Below are positions 7,944-17,396 of a stretch of 64,000 bases of DNA, piece by piece; the first letter of the stretch is position 1, and the number at the start of each line of letters is the position of its first letter. The stretch is taken from positions 1,476,830 to 1,540,829 of the forward strand of contig NZ_CP064951.1 of assembly GCF_011751945.2 (NCBI RefSeq), given 5' to 3'. The position numbers and the translations under genes are program-made. The notes under the pieces are model-generated. The model made no database searches, was not told the origin of the DNA, and saw only the letters and a program-made list of their open reading frames with translations. The stretch comes from Actinomyces sp. zg-332 (GTDB lineage Bacteria; Actinomycetota; Actinomycetes; Actinomycetales; Actinomycetaceae).

Positions 7944-8993
7944 TTACTTTTCAAAAGTTGATGTATCAATTACGAAACGGAACATTACATCCCCACTAAC
8001 TACACGCTCATAAGCTTCATCAACATAATCTACATCTATTTTTTCGATCATAGCTTTTAAGTTATGCTTAGCACAAAAATCTAGCATCTCTTGTGTCTGA
8101 GGAATACCACCGATATTAGAACCAGCAATAATTCTGTTACCACCAATAATGGAACCGAAACTAATTTTCTGTGATTCACTAGGCAAAGCAACAACACACA
8201 TAACACCTTCTACACGTAGAAGACGCAAATACGCATCTAAATCAATATTTGCACTAACAGTATTCAAAATGAAATCGAACTCATTCTTGTACTTATCGAA
8301 AAAGCCTTCTTCAGTAGTTGATAGTGTACGTTTTGCTCCAAGTTTTTCAGCCAATTCAGCTTTTCTTAGTGAACGTGACAAAACAGTAACTTCTGCACCC
8401 ATTGCTGCAGCTATTTGCACAGCCATATGACCTAGACCACCCAAGCCCATAACAGCAACTTTATCCCCTGGCTTTATATTCCAGTTAGAAAGTGGAGAGT
8501 AAGTCGTGATACCTGCACATAGCAAAGGTGCAGCATCTTCAAAAGACATATTGTCAGGCAAACGCAAAACTGAACGCTCGTTCACTACGATACCCTGTGA
8601 ATATCCACCTTGAGTAATAGTTCCATCAATATCAACAGAATCGTAAGTTCCAACACGGCTTACATTACAGAACTGCTCACGTCCACTTTCACAGAATTCA
8701 CAGCTGCCACAACCGTATACTAAGCAACCTACACCTACACGATCGCCAACTTTGAAACGAGTAACTTTAGAACCTACTTGTGTTACTACACCAGCAATTT
8801 CATGTCCAACTGTCAAAGGAAAATGTGCTTCTCCCCATTCGTTTCTAATAGTGTGAATATCGCTATGACAAATGCCAGCAGCTTTAATATCAATATAAAC
8901 ATCATCTTCACGAAGATCACGACGCTGCAAATCACCTACATAAAACTTTTCATGTGGGCCATCTTTCATCAAAGCTTTAACTGTAATACTCAT
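7944..8993 (-). CDS. Zinc-dependent alcohol dehydrogenase (YahK/cinnamyl-alcohol type)
   Basis: Medium-chain dehydrogenase/reductase of 349 residues that interconverts alcohols and aldehydes, probably with NADP(H). Seen: the catalytic zinc motif GICHSD with the downstream GHEIAGVV, the structural-zinc cluster CGSCEFCESGREQFC, and the Rossmann motif GLGGLGHMAVQ followed by LSRS, where a serine/arginine after the second strand favours NADP. Length and motif spacing fit the YahK/AdhC group. The gene is single, with AAAGGA just before its ATG. The physiological substrate cannot be told from sequence. Confidence 0.92.
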   Translation of the reverse strand: MSITVKALMKDGPHEKFYVGDLQRRDLREDDVYIDIKAAGICHSDIHTIRNEWGEAHFPLTVGHEIAGVVTQVGSKVTRFKVGDRVGVGCLVYGCGSCEFCESGREQFCNVSRVGTYDSVDIDGTITQGGYSQGIVVNERSVLRLPDNMSFEDAAPLLCAGITTYSPLSNWNIKPGDKVAVMGLGGLGHMAVQIAAAMGAEVTVLSRSLRKAELAEKLGAKRTLSTTEEGFFDKYKNEFDFILNTVSANIDLDAYLRLLRVEGVMCVVALPSESQKISFGSIIGGNRIIAGSNIGGIPQTQEMLDFCAKHNLKAMIEKIDVDYVDEAYERVVSGDVMFRFVIDTSTFEK

Positions 8994-9337
8994 GTTTATC
9001 CTTTCGACGCATACGCTTTCATATTATCAGAGCAAAATGTTTTCATTATGCACTTTGATATGATAAGTTCCAGATAAAGTGATATTTTTCACATCTATTT
9101 CCTAAAAACCTACACTAATATAAAAATTGTTTCAAACCCATTAATATACTTAACCATTTTTTACCACATTTATTGCAATATTAAAGCTAAATATCACTTA
9201 GATAACAAAATTGTAGCATTATAAAATACTTCAAGAAATTTATTCAATTCATAAAACCTAAAAATGACAACAATCTTAATTACAAAAATAACAAATAAAG
9301 AACTATAAATATCCAAAAAATAATCTTTGAAAATACG
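8994..9337. other. AT-rich intergenic region with no gene seen
   Basis: About 340 bases between the dehydrogenase start and the tRNA-Pro gene. It presumably holds the dehydrogenase promoter. No open frame with a ribosome-binding site, hairpin or repeat was recognised. Confidence 0.5.
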
Positions 9338-9411
<74 letters not shown>

Positions 9412-9476
9412 TACAAATGCAGACAAAGAAAGTATAAACCTTAAATCAAATACTTTCCACTCATAATACAAATAAA

Positions 9477-10508
9477 CTATCTAGAGGGTAATAAACGAAT
9501 AATGGACACTTCTGGTGCACATGAAAAACGCAATGGAATCATAGGAGATGTTCCTAAACCAGCACTTATACTAGCATATCCCTTTAAATCATTTACAGAC
9601 TTAACATTATTAGAAACTACTTCAGAAATATTCTTCCCAGTAACACCAGTTACATAACTGAAAATTTCTTTCAAAGAAAATACTCCACTAGCATATACAG
9701 GAGGTAAATCACAATTAGATACCAGAGCTCCAAATAATGGAACGCATAGCTGTCCTCCATGAGTGTGACCAAAACATGACAAGTTACACTCTAAACGCTC
9801 AAATTCAGATAACACATTCAAGTACGGAGCGTGCGCTAAACCTATGCGAACAATAGGCTTATCATCATTGGAATCTTCCTCGAAATCTGGATATTCTTCG
9901 CTAAACATTCCTCTACCTATGTGAGGATCATCTATTCCTATAAGCTCAATCTTTCCTTGAGGTATAGATAATGTTCCACTAGCATTATTCAAATTAATCC
10001 ATCCAGCTTCCACAAAGGAGTCTGCTAATCCTTTAGAATCTAGCAAAATATTTTTTTCATTTTCCACTTTTTCAACAGGGCTTTTTATAAAGAAATATTT
10101 CAAAGGATTTTTTTTCTTAGGAGCATAATAATCATTAGAACCAAATACAAATGCTCCTGGTAGTTTTAGGAAACGGGACAAAGCAGAAAGAACCTCATCA
10201 TTAACTTTTTCTGCACCTAAGTTATCTCCAGTAGATAAAACCAAATCTACATCGAATAAATCTATATTATTCAGCCACCTAGCAAGCCATCGAGATTTTT
10301 TACCTCGAAAATGTAAATCTGAGATATGCAGTATGTTTACTGCTTCTGATTCTTTAGGCAATATTTTAAGATCATAGTATCTTATTTTTGGATGTCGTGT
10401 TTCGTAAAAAGACCACGCAAGACAAGATAAACCAGCTATAACTCCAGTTCCTAATACTTTACCCAAAGTTTTAGTTACTTTTGAACCATTGTTACTGGCA
10501 CTAGTCAT
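9477..10508 (-). CDS. Calcineurin-like metallophosphoesterase, membrane-anchored (YkuE-like)
   Basis: 343 residues. An N-terminal hydrophobic segment (GTGVIAGLSCLAWSFY) probably anchors the protein in the membrane. The metal-binding signatures of the family are in order: HISDLHF, LSTGDN (GD motif), FGSNDYY where family members usually have GNHD/E, LAHAP, and the C-terminal GHTHGGQ. The middle motif reads GSND instead of GNHD, a replacement common in this actinobacterial subgroup, so metal ligation there may differ. Likely acts on phosphoesters at the envelope; the substrate is unknown. Its gene follows the class A PBP on the same strand, a frequent actinobacterial pairing. Confidence 0.88.
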   Translation of the reverse strand: MTSASNNGSKVTKTLGKVLGTGVIAGLSCLAWSFYETRHPKIRYYDLKILPKESEAVNILHISDLHFRGKKSRWLARWLNNIDLFDVDLVLSTGDNLGAEKVNDEVLSALSRFLKLPGAFVFGSNDYYAPKKKNPLKYFFIKSPVEKVENEKNILLDSKGLADSFVEAGWINLNNASGTLSIPQGKIELIGIDDPHIGRGMFSEEYPDFEEDSNDDKPIVRIGLAHAPYLNVLSEFERLECNLSCFGHTHGGQLCVPLFGALVSNCDLPPVYASGVFSLKEIFSYVTGVTGKNISEVVSNNVKSVNDLKGYASISAGLGTSPMIPLRFSCAPEVSIIRLLPSR

Positions 10509-10619
10509 GGCAACCTCAAATCATTCCATTTCATATATACAAAGATAGTAAATTTACTGCAATAATTACTAGTAGTGAGTGATTTTACTTAAATTTTATA
10601 ACTAGTAATATCACAAAAA

Positions 10620-12788
10620 TTACTCGTCCACATACACGTATTCATAACCTGGAGGTGGAGGAGGAAGATCCGAGAAATCATTCTTCTTCTCTTCGTCTTT
10701 CTTTTCCTCGTCCTTATCCTCATCATCCTTATCATCATCACTGTTAGTTTTACCGATATCTGCAGATACAAATCCCGTATTTGGCAAATCTTTCACAATT
10801 TGGTTCATATATCCGCTCCATATCCTAGCGCCTAGGGTCTCACCATAGACAACAGGATAGAATCTTCCACCAATAGTAACGTTTATTAGAGGAACATCCC
10901 CTTCAGAGTGACCTATCCAAATACCAGTAGCCAGATTAGGTGTATATCCAATAAACCAAAGATTAGTGTTATTATCCGTACTACCTGTTTTAGCAGCAGC
11001 TTGACGACCAGCTAAAGGAGCAGAGTAGTTCGCCCATGTCTTATTCAAAACAACATTAGCTTTATCAATTACATTTTCATCGATAACTTGCTTACACGAT
11101 TGATCAGATAAACGAACTTTTTCACCATCGTGTTTAATGACCTCAACAATAGCTTTTGGCTTGCAATACTTACCTCTAGCAGCAAAAGATGCAAAAGCAT
11201 TTGTCATATAAAGTGGAGGAACTTCGTTGGAACCTAAAATTGCTGAAGGGTTTGTGCTTATAGGCTTATTATTTCCATGTTTTACACCCATTTTTCCAGC
11301 TAAATCTGTAATATTACATAAGTTCATTTTCTGAGCCATAGCCATATACACAGAGTTCAAAGATTGCTTTGTACCTTCAACCACGCTTGTGGCACCATTT
11401 GCTCTACCATTAAAGTCTTTAAACGAGTAGTTAGCAGCACTTCCTGGTGCACAAGGAATATTCCAAGCACTAGCAGGATATGAGTATTTTCCACCTACTT
11501 TGTCATATCCACCGAAGCCATTATTAAACCACTCAGCTAAACTAAACACCTTGAAAGTAGAACCAGTTTGCTTTCCATATCCACCTCCGTGTGACTGGTC
11601 AGCAGCGAAGGAAACCTCCGTAGCAGTAGGGTTTTCTTCAGTCGGACTACCCCAAACAGTATTTTGAGTCATAGCTAATATTTTTCCAGTGCCAGGCTCT
11701 ACTGATGTAACTGAAACTTTTACATTGGATTTGTCGTTAACTGGCACGACTTTTCTCATTGACTCGAATGCTTCTTCCTGTTTCTTAGGATCTAGCGTAG
11801 TTTTGATAGTCAAACCACCGCGTAACAACAATTTACGGCGTTCACCTTCAGTTTTACCCAGCTCCTTAAGCTTTTCAACTTCGTTCACAACGTAAGAACA
11901 GAAATATGCCGAATTTCCAGCAGTCGCACAACCTTGCTGGTTATCATGTATGTTTAGCAAATCTTTAACTGGGGTATTTTTTATGCGGTCATAGTCTTCA
12001 TGAGTTATTTTCTTCTGCTGCAACATGACGCTTGCCACTGTTATTTGTCTAGCTTTAGCATTCTCAGGATTTACGACAGGGTCAAGAGTAACTGGAGATT
12101 GCGTTATACCAGCCAATAGAGTGCTTTCGTCCAAAGTCAACTTTTCAGCTGAATGTCCGAAATAGTATTGACTCGCAGCCTCTACACCGTAAACTTTAGC
12201 ACCGAATGAAGCTATATTTAGATAGCCTTGAAGAATTTCTTTTTTCTTCAGTTTCTTTTCCAAAGCTACCGCATATTTAGCTTCTCTCAACTTTCGTGAA
12301 ATTGTTGGTTCTACAGCTTTTTTAGCCGCTCTCTCATCACCCTTTTGTATAGCAGTATCTAACAAAGCATTTTTCACATACTGTTGAGTAAGCGTTGATG
12401 CACCTTCTAATGACTGTCCTAACAAGTTTCTTACAAAAGCTCGACCCATTCCTTCTATATCCACACCTTTGTGTTCATAGAATCTTTTATCTTCAATAGC
12501 CACTATTGCATCTTGAATGTGTTTTGACATTTTACTTATAGGAATAACAATTCTATTTTGAGCATAAAAAGTCGCAATTGTACTTCCATCTGCAGCCAAT
12601 ATAACCGATTGTTGACTTGGAGGCAGAGTTTCTAATTCGGATGGTAGATCTTCAAATACTTCGCTACCTAATTTTACTCCAATTCCCATTGTGGCTAATA
12701 AAGGAAAAATTAGCACTAGGAATGATAACCCTAACAATACAGATGTAGTAACAAACTTCATCCATATCGTACTTTTCTGTTCACTCAT
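10620..12788 (-). CDS. ponA: Bifunctional class A penicillin-binding protein (GT51 + transpeptidase)
   Basis: Polymerises and cross-links peptidoglycan at the outer face of the membrane. A membrane helix (about residues 12-35) precedes the GT51 domain with EDKRFYEH (99-106) and GASTLTQQYVKN (129-140). The transpeptidase domain has STFK (Ser409, Lys412), SLN (475-477) and KTGS (599-602), all catalytic motifs intact. The C-terminal tail is very acidic and lysine-rich (about residues 680-708) and ends in a proline run before GYEYVYVDE. The neighbouring metallophosphoesterase and, divergently, DUF4177/RidA genes match the usual actinobacterial ponA context. The symbol is used by family convention. 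Confidence 0.93.
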   Translation of the reverse strand: MSEQKSTIWMKFVTTSVLLGLSFLVLIFPLLATMGIGVKLGSEVFEDLPSELETLPPSQQSVILAADGSTIATFYAQNRIVIPISKMSKHIQDAIVAIEDKRFYEHKGVDIEGMGRAFVRNLLGQSLEGASTLTQQYVKNALLDTAIQKGDERAAKKAVEPTISRKLREAKYAVALEKKLKKKEILQGYLNIASFGAKVYGVEAASQYYFGHSAEKLTLDESTLLAGITQSPVTLDPVVNPENAKARQITVASVMLQQKKITHEDYDRIKNTPVKDLLNIHDNQQGCATAGNSAYFCSYVVNEVEKLKELGKTEGERRKLLLRGGLTIKTTLDPKKQEEAFESMRKVVPVNDKSNVKVSVTSVEPGTGKILAMTQNTVWGSPTEENPTATEVSFAADQSHGGGYGKQTGSTFKVFSLAEWFNNGFGGYDKVGGKYSYPASAWNIPCAPGSAANYSFKDFNGRANGATSVVEGTKQSLNSVYMAMAQKMNLCNITDLAGKMGVKHGNNKPISTNPSAILGSNEVPPLYMTNAFASFAARGKYCKPKAIVEVIKHDGEKVRLSDQSCKQVIDENVIDKANVVLNKTWANYSAPLAGRQAAAKTGSTDNNTNLWFIGYTPNLATGIWIGHSEGDVPLINVTIGGRFYPVVYGETLGARIWSGYMNQIVKDLPNTGFVSADIGKTNSDDDKDDEDKDEEKKDEEKKNDFSDLPPPPPGYEYVYVDE

Positions 12789-12866
12789 TTAGTTCCTACG
12801 ATTTATTTGGCAGAATTCGTACCAAAATATACTCATGCTATATAAAGATTATACTATAACTAGAAT

Positions 12867-12896
12867 TTGAAGAAATTTTCTATCTTTTTTTATAAT
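12867..12896 (+). promoter_or_regulatory. Sigma-70-type promoter for the DUF4177-RidA pair
   Basis: TTGAAG at 12867-12872 and TATAAT at 12891-12896, separated by 18 bases, sit just ahead of the DUF4177 start at 12916. The predicted transcription start leaves a leader of only about 10-15 bases, which agrees with the lack of a clear ribosome-binding site for that gene. Confidence 0.6.
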
Positions 12897-12915
12897 GATT
12901 TTGTATGATTTTCTC

Positions 12916-13083
12916 ATGAAGAAATGGGAATATGTTACTGTACCGTTGCTAATTCATGCAACGAAAGCAATACTCGATCAGTGGGGTGAAGAAGGTTTCG
13001 AACTTGTCCAAGTGGTACCAGGCCCTGCCGGTTCTGATAATTTAATCGCATACATGAAAAGGGAAAAATCTGATGAGCTGTAA
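12916..13083 (+). CDS. Small DUF4177-type protein
   Basis: A 55-residue soluble protein, MKKWEYVTVPLL followed by a QWGEEGFELVQV segment, typical of the short DUF4177 proteins found between class A PBP and RidA/Crp genes in actinobacteria. Its function is unknown. The frame could begin at 12895, but that codon overlaps the -10 box, so ATG 12916 is preferred. The 3' end overlaps the RidA gene by 11 bases, suggesting coupled translation. Confidence 0.85.
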   Translation: MKKWEYVTVPLLIHATKAILDQWGEEGFELVQVVPGPAGSDNLIAYMKREKSDEL

Positions 13084-13579
13084 AAATGGCGAATCCTGTG
13101 GCTGCAAATCTAAAGCACAAACTCAGGTTTCTTTAACTCAGCGTTTACAAGAAATGGGATATGAACTTCCTGAAGTTGTCGCCCCGTTAGCTTCCTATGT
13201 TCCCGCTGTTTGTTTTGGTCGTACTGTTCATACTTCTGGACAGTTGCCAATACGTAATGGTGAATTAGTTTTCAAAGGTAAGGTTAATTCAGCTGTTTCA
13301 AAGGAAGAAGCATACGAATGCGCTAAGCAATGTGCGTTAAATGCACTGGCAGCTGCTGCTCGTTTGGTTGGCGGGCTTGATATGATTAACGATGTTGTAA
13401 AAGTCACAGGTTTCGTAAATAGCGAAAGTGACTTTACTGAGCAACCTGCTGTAATTAACGGAGCCTCAGATTTCTTTGGCGAGTTGTTTGGACGAGGACA
13501 TGCTCGTAGTGCTGTTGGTGTGGCTGCTTTGCCACTTGATGCACCTGTTGAAGTTGAGGTTATTTTTTCAATTAGATAG
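13073..13579 (+). CDS. RidA/YjgF family protein with Cys-rich N-terminal extension
   Basis: RidA-type proteins hydrolyse reactive enamine/imine intermediates from PLP enzymes. From about residue 20 the sequence fits the family: VHTSGQLPIRNGELVFKG, then ALNALAAAARLVGGLDMIN and HARSAVGVAALPLDAPVEVEV. The arginine expected to bind the substrate carboxylate is the R in HARSAVG. At 168 residues it is longer than the usual 130. The extra N-terminus begins SCKNGESCGCKSK, with three cysteines in the first 11 residues that could bind a metal; this start is set by GGGAAAA upstream and the overlap with DUF4177. Confidence 0.87.
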   Translation: MSCKNGESCGCKSKAQTQVSLTQRLQEMGYELPEVVAPLASYVPAVCFGRTVHTSGQLPIRNGELVFKGKVNSAVSKEEAYECAKQCALNALAAAARLVGGLDMINDVVKVTGFVNSESDFTEQPAVINGASDFFGELFGRGHARSAVGVAALPLDAPVEVEVIFSIR

Positions 13580-13590
13580 AAATTTTAACT

Positions 13591-13626
13591 AAAGGGCTTT
13601 GTAACGCTTACAAGGCCCTTTTTGTT
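13591..13626 (+). terminator. Intrinsic terminator after the RidA gene
   Basis: AAAGGGCTTTGTAA and TTACAAGGCCCTTT form a nearly perfect stem around a CGC loop, followed by a T-rich tail. It ends the DUF4177-RidA transcript. Confidence 0.88.
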
Positions 13627-13776
13627 TACGAGTTTTTAGTGTTTTATAAAAAGAATAAGTATTATACATCCACAGATAGCTATACCCAACTAACTAGGTA
13701 AGTAGATAAGGGCAGGTTAGAGTATAAAGGTATAGTTCCGCTCATAAACCCATGAATTTTTGAATTAATTTTATTA

Positions 13777-14457
13777 TTATCTTGTGCGATAACGTAATTT
13801 TTCTTCATCCAATATAGTAACTGATCGAATTCCTAGTTTTACCCACCCACGAGTAACAAACTCTGCTAAAGCCCTGTTAACTGTTTCTCGTGAAGCTCCC
13901 ACTAATTGTGATAGTTCTTCTTGAGTTAAATCATGTTTAACGAAAATAGTTTTTTCGTCTACTTGTTCTCCAAAACTATCAGCTAAATGTAATAATGCTT
14001 TTGCAACTCTTCCCGGTACGTCGTAGAACACAAAGTCGCTTAAACTTTCATCAGTTTTACGTAAGCGGTTAGCTAATATTTGTAACATATTTTGCGAAAT
14101 ACGAGGATACCTATCCAATACTAATCGCAAATCATCATATTTTATGCTGCAATATCTAACTGATGTCAATGCAATAGCCGAAACAGAATGAGGCCTTGGA
14201 TCGAATAGTGCAACTTCACCTAGAAACTCTTTAGACCCTATGACACTGACCAGATTTTCTCTACCATCAGAAGTGGACGAAACAAGTTTCAACTTCCCTT
14301 TCAGGATTACAAAAAAATCATCACTTTCATCACCTGATTTGAATAATGGTTTTCCTTTAGGTAAAACCTTATCTTGCATCAGTATATAGATCTCTTTACA
14401 ATCTTCTTCAGAAATCCCTTTAAATAATGGCGAGGTAGTTAAAACGTTATTTTCCAT
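13777..14457 (-). CDS. Crp/Fnr-family transcriptional regulator (GlxR-like)
   Basis: 226 residues. The N-terminal cyclic-nucleotide-binding domain has the phosphate-binding loop FLGEVALFDPRPHSVSA (about residues 72-88), where the Arg-Pro-His-Ser is close to the cAMP-binding R(S/T) of Crp and GlxR. A dimer helix follows, then the C-terminal winged helix with LTQEELSQLVGASRETVNRAL, a good Crp recognition helix. It probably binds cAMP and controls carbon-related genes, as GlxR does in other actinobacteria; the targets are not known here. It stands alone, convergent with RidA and downstream of the membrane protein at 14.5-15.9 kb. Confidence 0.92.
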   Translation of the reverse strand: MENNVLTTSPLFKGISEEDCKEIYILMQDKVLPKGKPLFKSGDESDDFFVILKGKLKLVSSTSDGRENLVSVIGSKEFLGEVALFDPRPHSVSAIALTSVRYCSIKYDDLRLVLDRYPRISQNMLQILANRLRKTDESLSDFVFYDVPGRVAKALLHLADSFGEQVDEKTIFVKHDLTQEELSQLVGASRETVNRALAEFVTRGWVKLGIRSVTILDEEKLRYRTR

Positions 14458-14499
14458 GACTATATTAATATATTACACATTCTTTATTATTGAAAGTTA

Positions 14500-15912
14500 C
14501 TAAGGGTTTTTATTTTTACGTTCAGCTTTTGCTTGTGCTTTAGCTTCGGCTTTAATTTCAGCTTTTTCAGCTTTTAATGCAGCCTTTTTAGCTTTCTTTG
14601 CAATTCGATCATCAACACCAACAAGACCTAAATCATTACGAATCTGTTGTTCTCTACGACCTTGTCTTCTGGCTGTATGAGCTATAAAACCTACAAAAAT
14701 CAGCATTAAACCGAAGTAAAATAAAGCTCCGGTATAAGCATTTTCAGAAAAATAATTAAAGATTTTTTCTGTAATACCATGCATATTTACTGCACGCTCG
14801 TGTATTGGGGCAAAGTATTTATCAGTTTCAGATGGGAAAAATATGAAAGGAATAGCAATAACTGTCGTTATAGTACCCATAACAAATGCACCCAAAGAAG
14901 AGAATTGGCTGGAGAATAGGAATATTAACAAAGCAACTGTTGCACCCAATACTTCCAAAGTTCCAAGAGTAACCGAAGCTGTAGTGTATTCAGTCATAGT
15001 TAATCTAGCCATTCCGTGATTTAAGAAGAACCAGCTAATTGGCAGAAGTAAGATAGCTAAGAATAATGACCACCAATGTGCTGCTGCTCTTGAAGGCAAT
15101 GTAGGATATACAGTTGCACCTTCTAGAATGGTTTCAAGCTTTTCTTCTTCAGTTTTTTCCTCTTCTTGTTTCAAAGGCTGCCAAGCTAAACGCACGTGAG
15201 TATCGTCATAGCCTTCTTCAATTTTTTGTCGAGATTCTCCCATTAAAGATCTACGACGTATCATAGTCGTTTCTACTTCATTTATCTCTATTGGAGCTTC
15301 GAACTCCGGTTGTACTTCTTCAGTGGCATCATCTTTGAAAATTTTAGGTAAAGTTGCAGCTGTATCTGTTACTATTTCTAGTTTTTCTTCAACTTTTTCA
15401 GATGGTAAATCTGTATCTGCAATGTCAAAAACTTTAGTGGCACTATTTTCTTCAATTGGAGTCTTATCTCGAAAATCTGAGGATTGCGGGGTTGCTGATA
15501 GCTTTGAATCTTGAGTTTTTTCTGTTGTACTATCAAAATCTTGTGCCGGTTTTTCCTCAACAATTTGTTCTGCTATTGTTTCAGACCTCTGAGGAACTGA
15601 TTCTTCTGAAAATCTACTAAATATTGATTTTCTTTCCTGATTCGCTAGTTCGTCTGTCGATTGAACTTCTGACTCTTCAATATTTCCAGCTATAAGTGAA
15701 CTATCAAATTTTGTATCTTTTTCAAATGAAGTTACTTTTTCTACCTGAAGTGTGTTCTCAATTGTTTTATTTTTTTCAGACCATGGAAGAGGCTTAAAAC
15801 TACCTGTATCCTCTGGTGAAACTGGTTTCGTTGCAAAAGGAAGTTCTGCATCTATTTTCGCCCACTTCGGTTTAACTCCATTATCAAATGATTCATTATC
15901 TAGATCACTCAT
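14500..15912 (-). CDS. Hypothetical membrane protein with long acidic disordered N-terminus
   Basis: 470 residues, not recognised as a named family. Residues 1-270 are rich in Glu, Ser, Thr and Lys with no hydrophobic stretch, and look disordered and cytoplasmic. Residues 280-420 hold four membrane helices (starting at WWSLFLAILLLP, LGATVALLIFLF, FVMGTITTVIAIPFIF and TGALFYFGLMLIFVGF). The tail is basic with AEKAEIKAEAKAQAKAE repeats. This layout (disordered arm, helices, charged tail) is common in actinobacterial envelope proteins. It lies next to the Crp-type gene in the same direction. No enzymatic motif was seen. Confidence 0.75.
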   Translation of the reverse strand: MSDLDNESFDNGVKPKWAKIDAELPFATKPVSPEDTGSFKPLPWSEKNKTIENTLQVEKVTSFEKDTKFDSSLIAGNIEESEVQSTDELANQERKSIFSRFSEESVPQRSETIAEQIVEEKPAQDFDSTTEKTQDSKLSATPQSSDFRDKTPIEENSATKVFDIADTDLPSEKVEEKLEIVTDTAATLPKIFKDDATEEVQPEFEAPIEINEVETTMIRRRSLMGESRQKIEEGYDDTHVRLAWQPLKQEEEKTEEEKLETILEGATVYPTLPSRAAAHWWSLFLAILLLPISWFFLNHGMARLTMTEYTTASVTLGTLEVLGATVALLIFLFSSQFSSLGAFVMGTITTVIAIPFIFFPSETDKYFAPIHERAVNMHGITEKIFNYFSENAYTGALFYFGLMLIFVGFIAHTARRQGRREQQIRNDLGLVGVDDRIAKKAKKAALKAEKAEIKAEAKAQAKAERKNKNP

Positions 15913-16140
15913 TATTCCTCCAATTGATAAACGTATAATACAAAGTTACATTATTATGTGTAACTTTTTGAGTATTAACGAGCCAAAAACAGATTTATTG
16001 TCCGATTCTTGAGTTTCCTAAAAGTATTTTACAGAATATTTTGCTATTTTACGTCAAGAGTTTAGAAATTTTGTAAAAGTTTCTTGTTATTATCTATATA
16101 TTGTTATGATTATAAATACACTTACTTCATAAGGATTATA

Positions 16141-16527
16141 ATGAATACTATCAAGAAAAAGTTTATAGCTTTCATACAGCATTTATGTGATGAATCTATT
16201 TTATCTGAAGTATCCGTGGATTATAACCAAAATTTAGTAAGTCTAGTATCAGATATAAAAAATGAACTACTAAAAGTTTATCCTGACACATCTGTGCGTA
16301 TTCCTGTAAAAAGTATTCATTATGCTAATAACTTTGATAATGGTGGTTTAAAAGAAGTTGCATTTATGCTTGAAGAAATATCACAGTTATTATATTTCAA
16401 CGGGTATTTAGATGAAGAAAAAATTACTAGCTTTTTCAACTCTAAAGTTACCGAAGATGACTTTGATTTTTCACCAGTAAACTTAGTTTTACTTACTATT
16501 GATGGTTTATCAATGGCTAAAAAGTAG
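16141..16527 (+). CDS. Hypothetical small protein
   Basis: A 128-residue protein of no recognised family. It is mostly helical and acidic with no signal peptide or membrane segment. The start is ATG 16141 with AAGGA six bases ahead; an in-frame ATG at 16084 lacks a ribosome-binding site. It is followed after 11 bases by the Fic-like gene, so the two are probably cotranscribed. No function is proposed. Confidence 0.7.
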   Translation: MNTIKKKFIAFIQHLCDESILSEVSVDYNQNLVSLVSDIKNELLKVYPDTSVRIPVKSIHYANNFDNGGLKEVAFMLEEISQLLYFNGYLDEEKITSFFNSKVTEDDFDFSPVNLVLLTIDGLSMAKK

Positions 16528-16538
16528 TTTGATTTATT

Positions 16539-17393
16539 ATGTACGATTCACTTTTAAAAAGTCTTGAATTTTTTTCATCCCAAGATAAAACTATTACACT
16601 ACAAAACGCATTTGATGAACAAATTAGAAACTTTAGATTCCATGAAGCATTCCGCAATCGTTCAGTCAATATGCGAGCAGAAGCAAGTTTTTATCAAAGC
16701 TATTTCCTCGTAAAATCAAATGGTTGTAAAACTGATTTGAACGAGTTTCGCAAGATTTTTATCTCTAATACCAACACAAATGATTTATACCACGATTTAT
16801 TTTTACGCCTATGTGTAGCTAATAATTTAATAGTTGATTTAATGCCTGATTTACAGCGAGGTATTAATACTAAACGCAAATCTGACATCTCTTTAAAATA
16901 TTTGCTACCAAAATTGCATTCAGTAATTAGCATAAGTGACAAACTAGGAATTCCACGTCAAGATGAAGCTCCTCTTAGTTTTCACATTACATCAGCACCT
17001 TGTAATGAAGAACTTTTGAATAGAATAAAAATTTTAGATTTTCTATTTTCTTCACCTTCATTAAAAAACACTCATATACGTACAGCAATATTTTTTGCAG
17101 AATTGTTACTTAGTTCTCCTTTCATAGATTCTAATTACGAAATTGCAATAATACTAACTCGTCTGCTCCTATGTAAAACAGGAGCAGATCCTACAGGTTG
17201 TATAATTTTTGATACTAATTTTTCACCCATTAACAACGTTTTTATTAATAAACTAAAACATTATTCGACAGGCAATATCGATTATATTAACGATTGGATT
17301 TGTTACTTTCTTGAAAGTATGAATAATTCTTTTGACAGTTTAAATAGCATAGCCAATAGTGTTTTAGCTAAAAAGCTACCAAACTGGCAATAA
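16539..17393 (+). CDS. Fic-like protein of the actinobacterial Tad/HAD neighbourhood (tentative)
   Basis: 284 residues with no membrane segments. The C-terminal half has AIFFAELLLSSPFIDSNYEIAI followed by GADPTGCIIFDT, resembling actinobacterial proteins often labelled 'oxidoreductase' or Fic-family that lie beside HAD-IB phosphatases near Tad loci. The Fic catalytic motif HPFxxGNGR is not present: the matching region reads SSPFIDSNYE, so AMP-transfer activity is unlikely. It converges with the HAD-IB gene only three bases away, which supports the neighbourhood link. The family assignment is from memory of the pattern and is uncertain. Confidence 0.5.
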   Translation: MYDSLLKSLEFFSSQDKTITLQNAFDEQIRNFRFHEAFRNRSVNMRAEASFYQSYFLVKSNGCKTDLNEFRKIFISNTNTNDLYHDLFLRLCVANNLIVDLMPDLQRGINTKRKSDISLKYLLPKLHSVISISDKLGIPRQDEAPLSFHITSAPCNEELLNRIKILDFLFSSPSLKNTHIRTAIFFAELLLSSPFIDSNYEIAIILTRLLLCKTGADPTGCIIFDTNFSPINNVFINKLKHYSTGNIDYINDWICYFLESMNNSFDSLNSIANSVLAKKLPNWQ

Positions 17394-17396
17394 GAC

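Noticed and set aside
10589..10771. Small arginine/methionine-rich frame on the minus strand
   Set aside because: It is an out-of-frame reading of the acidic tail of the class A PBP.
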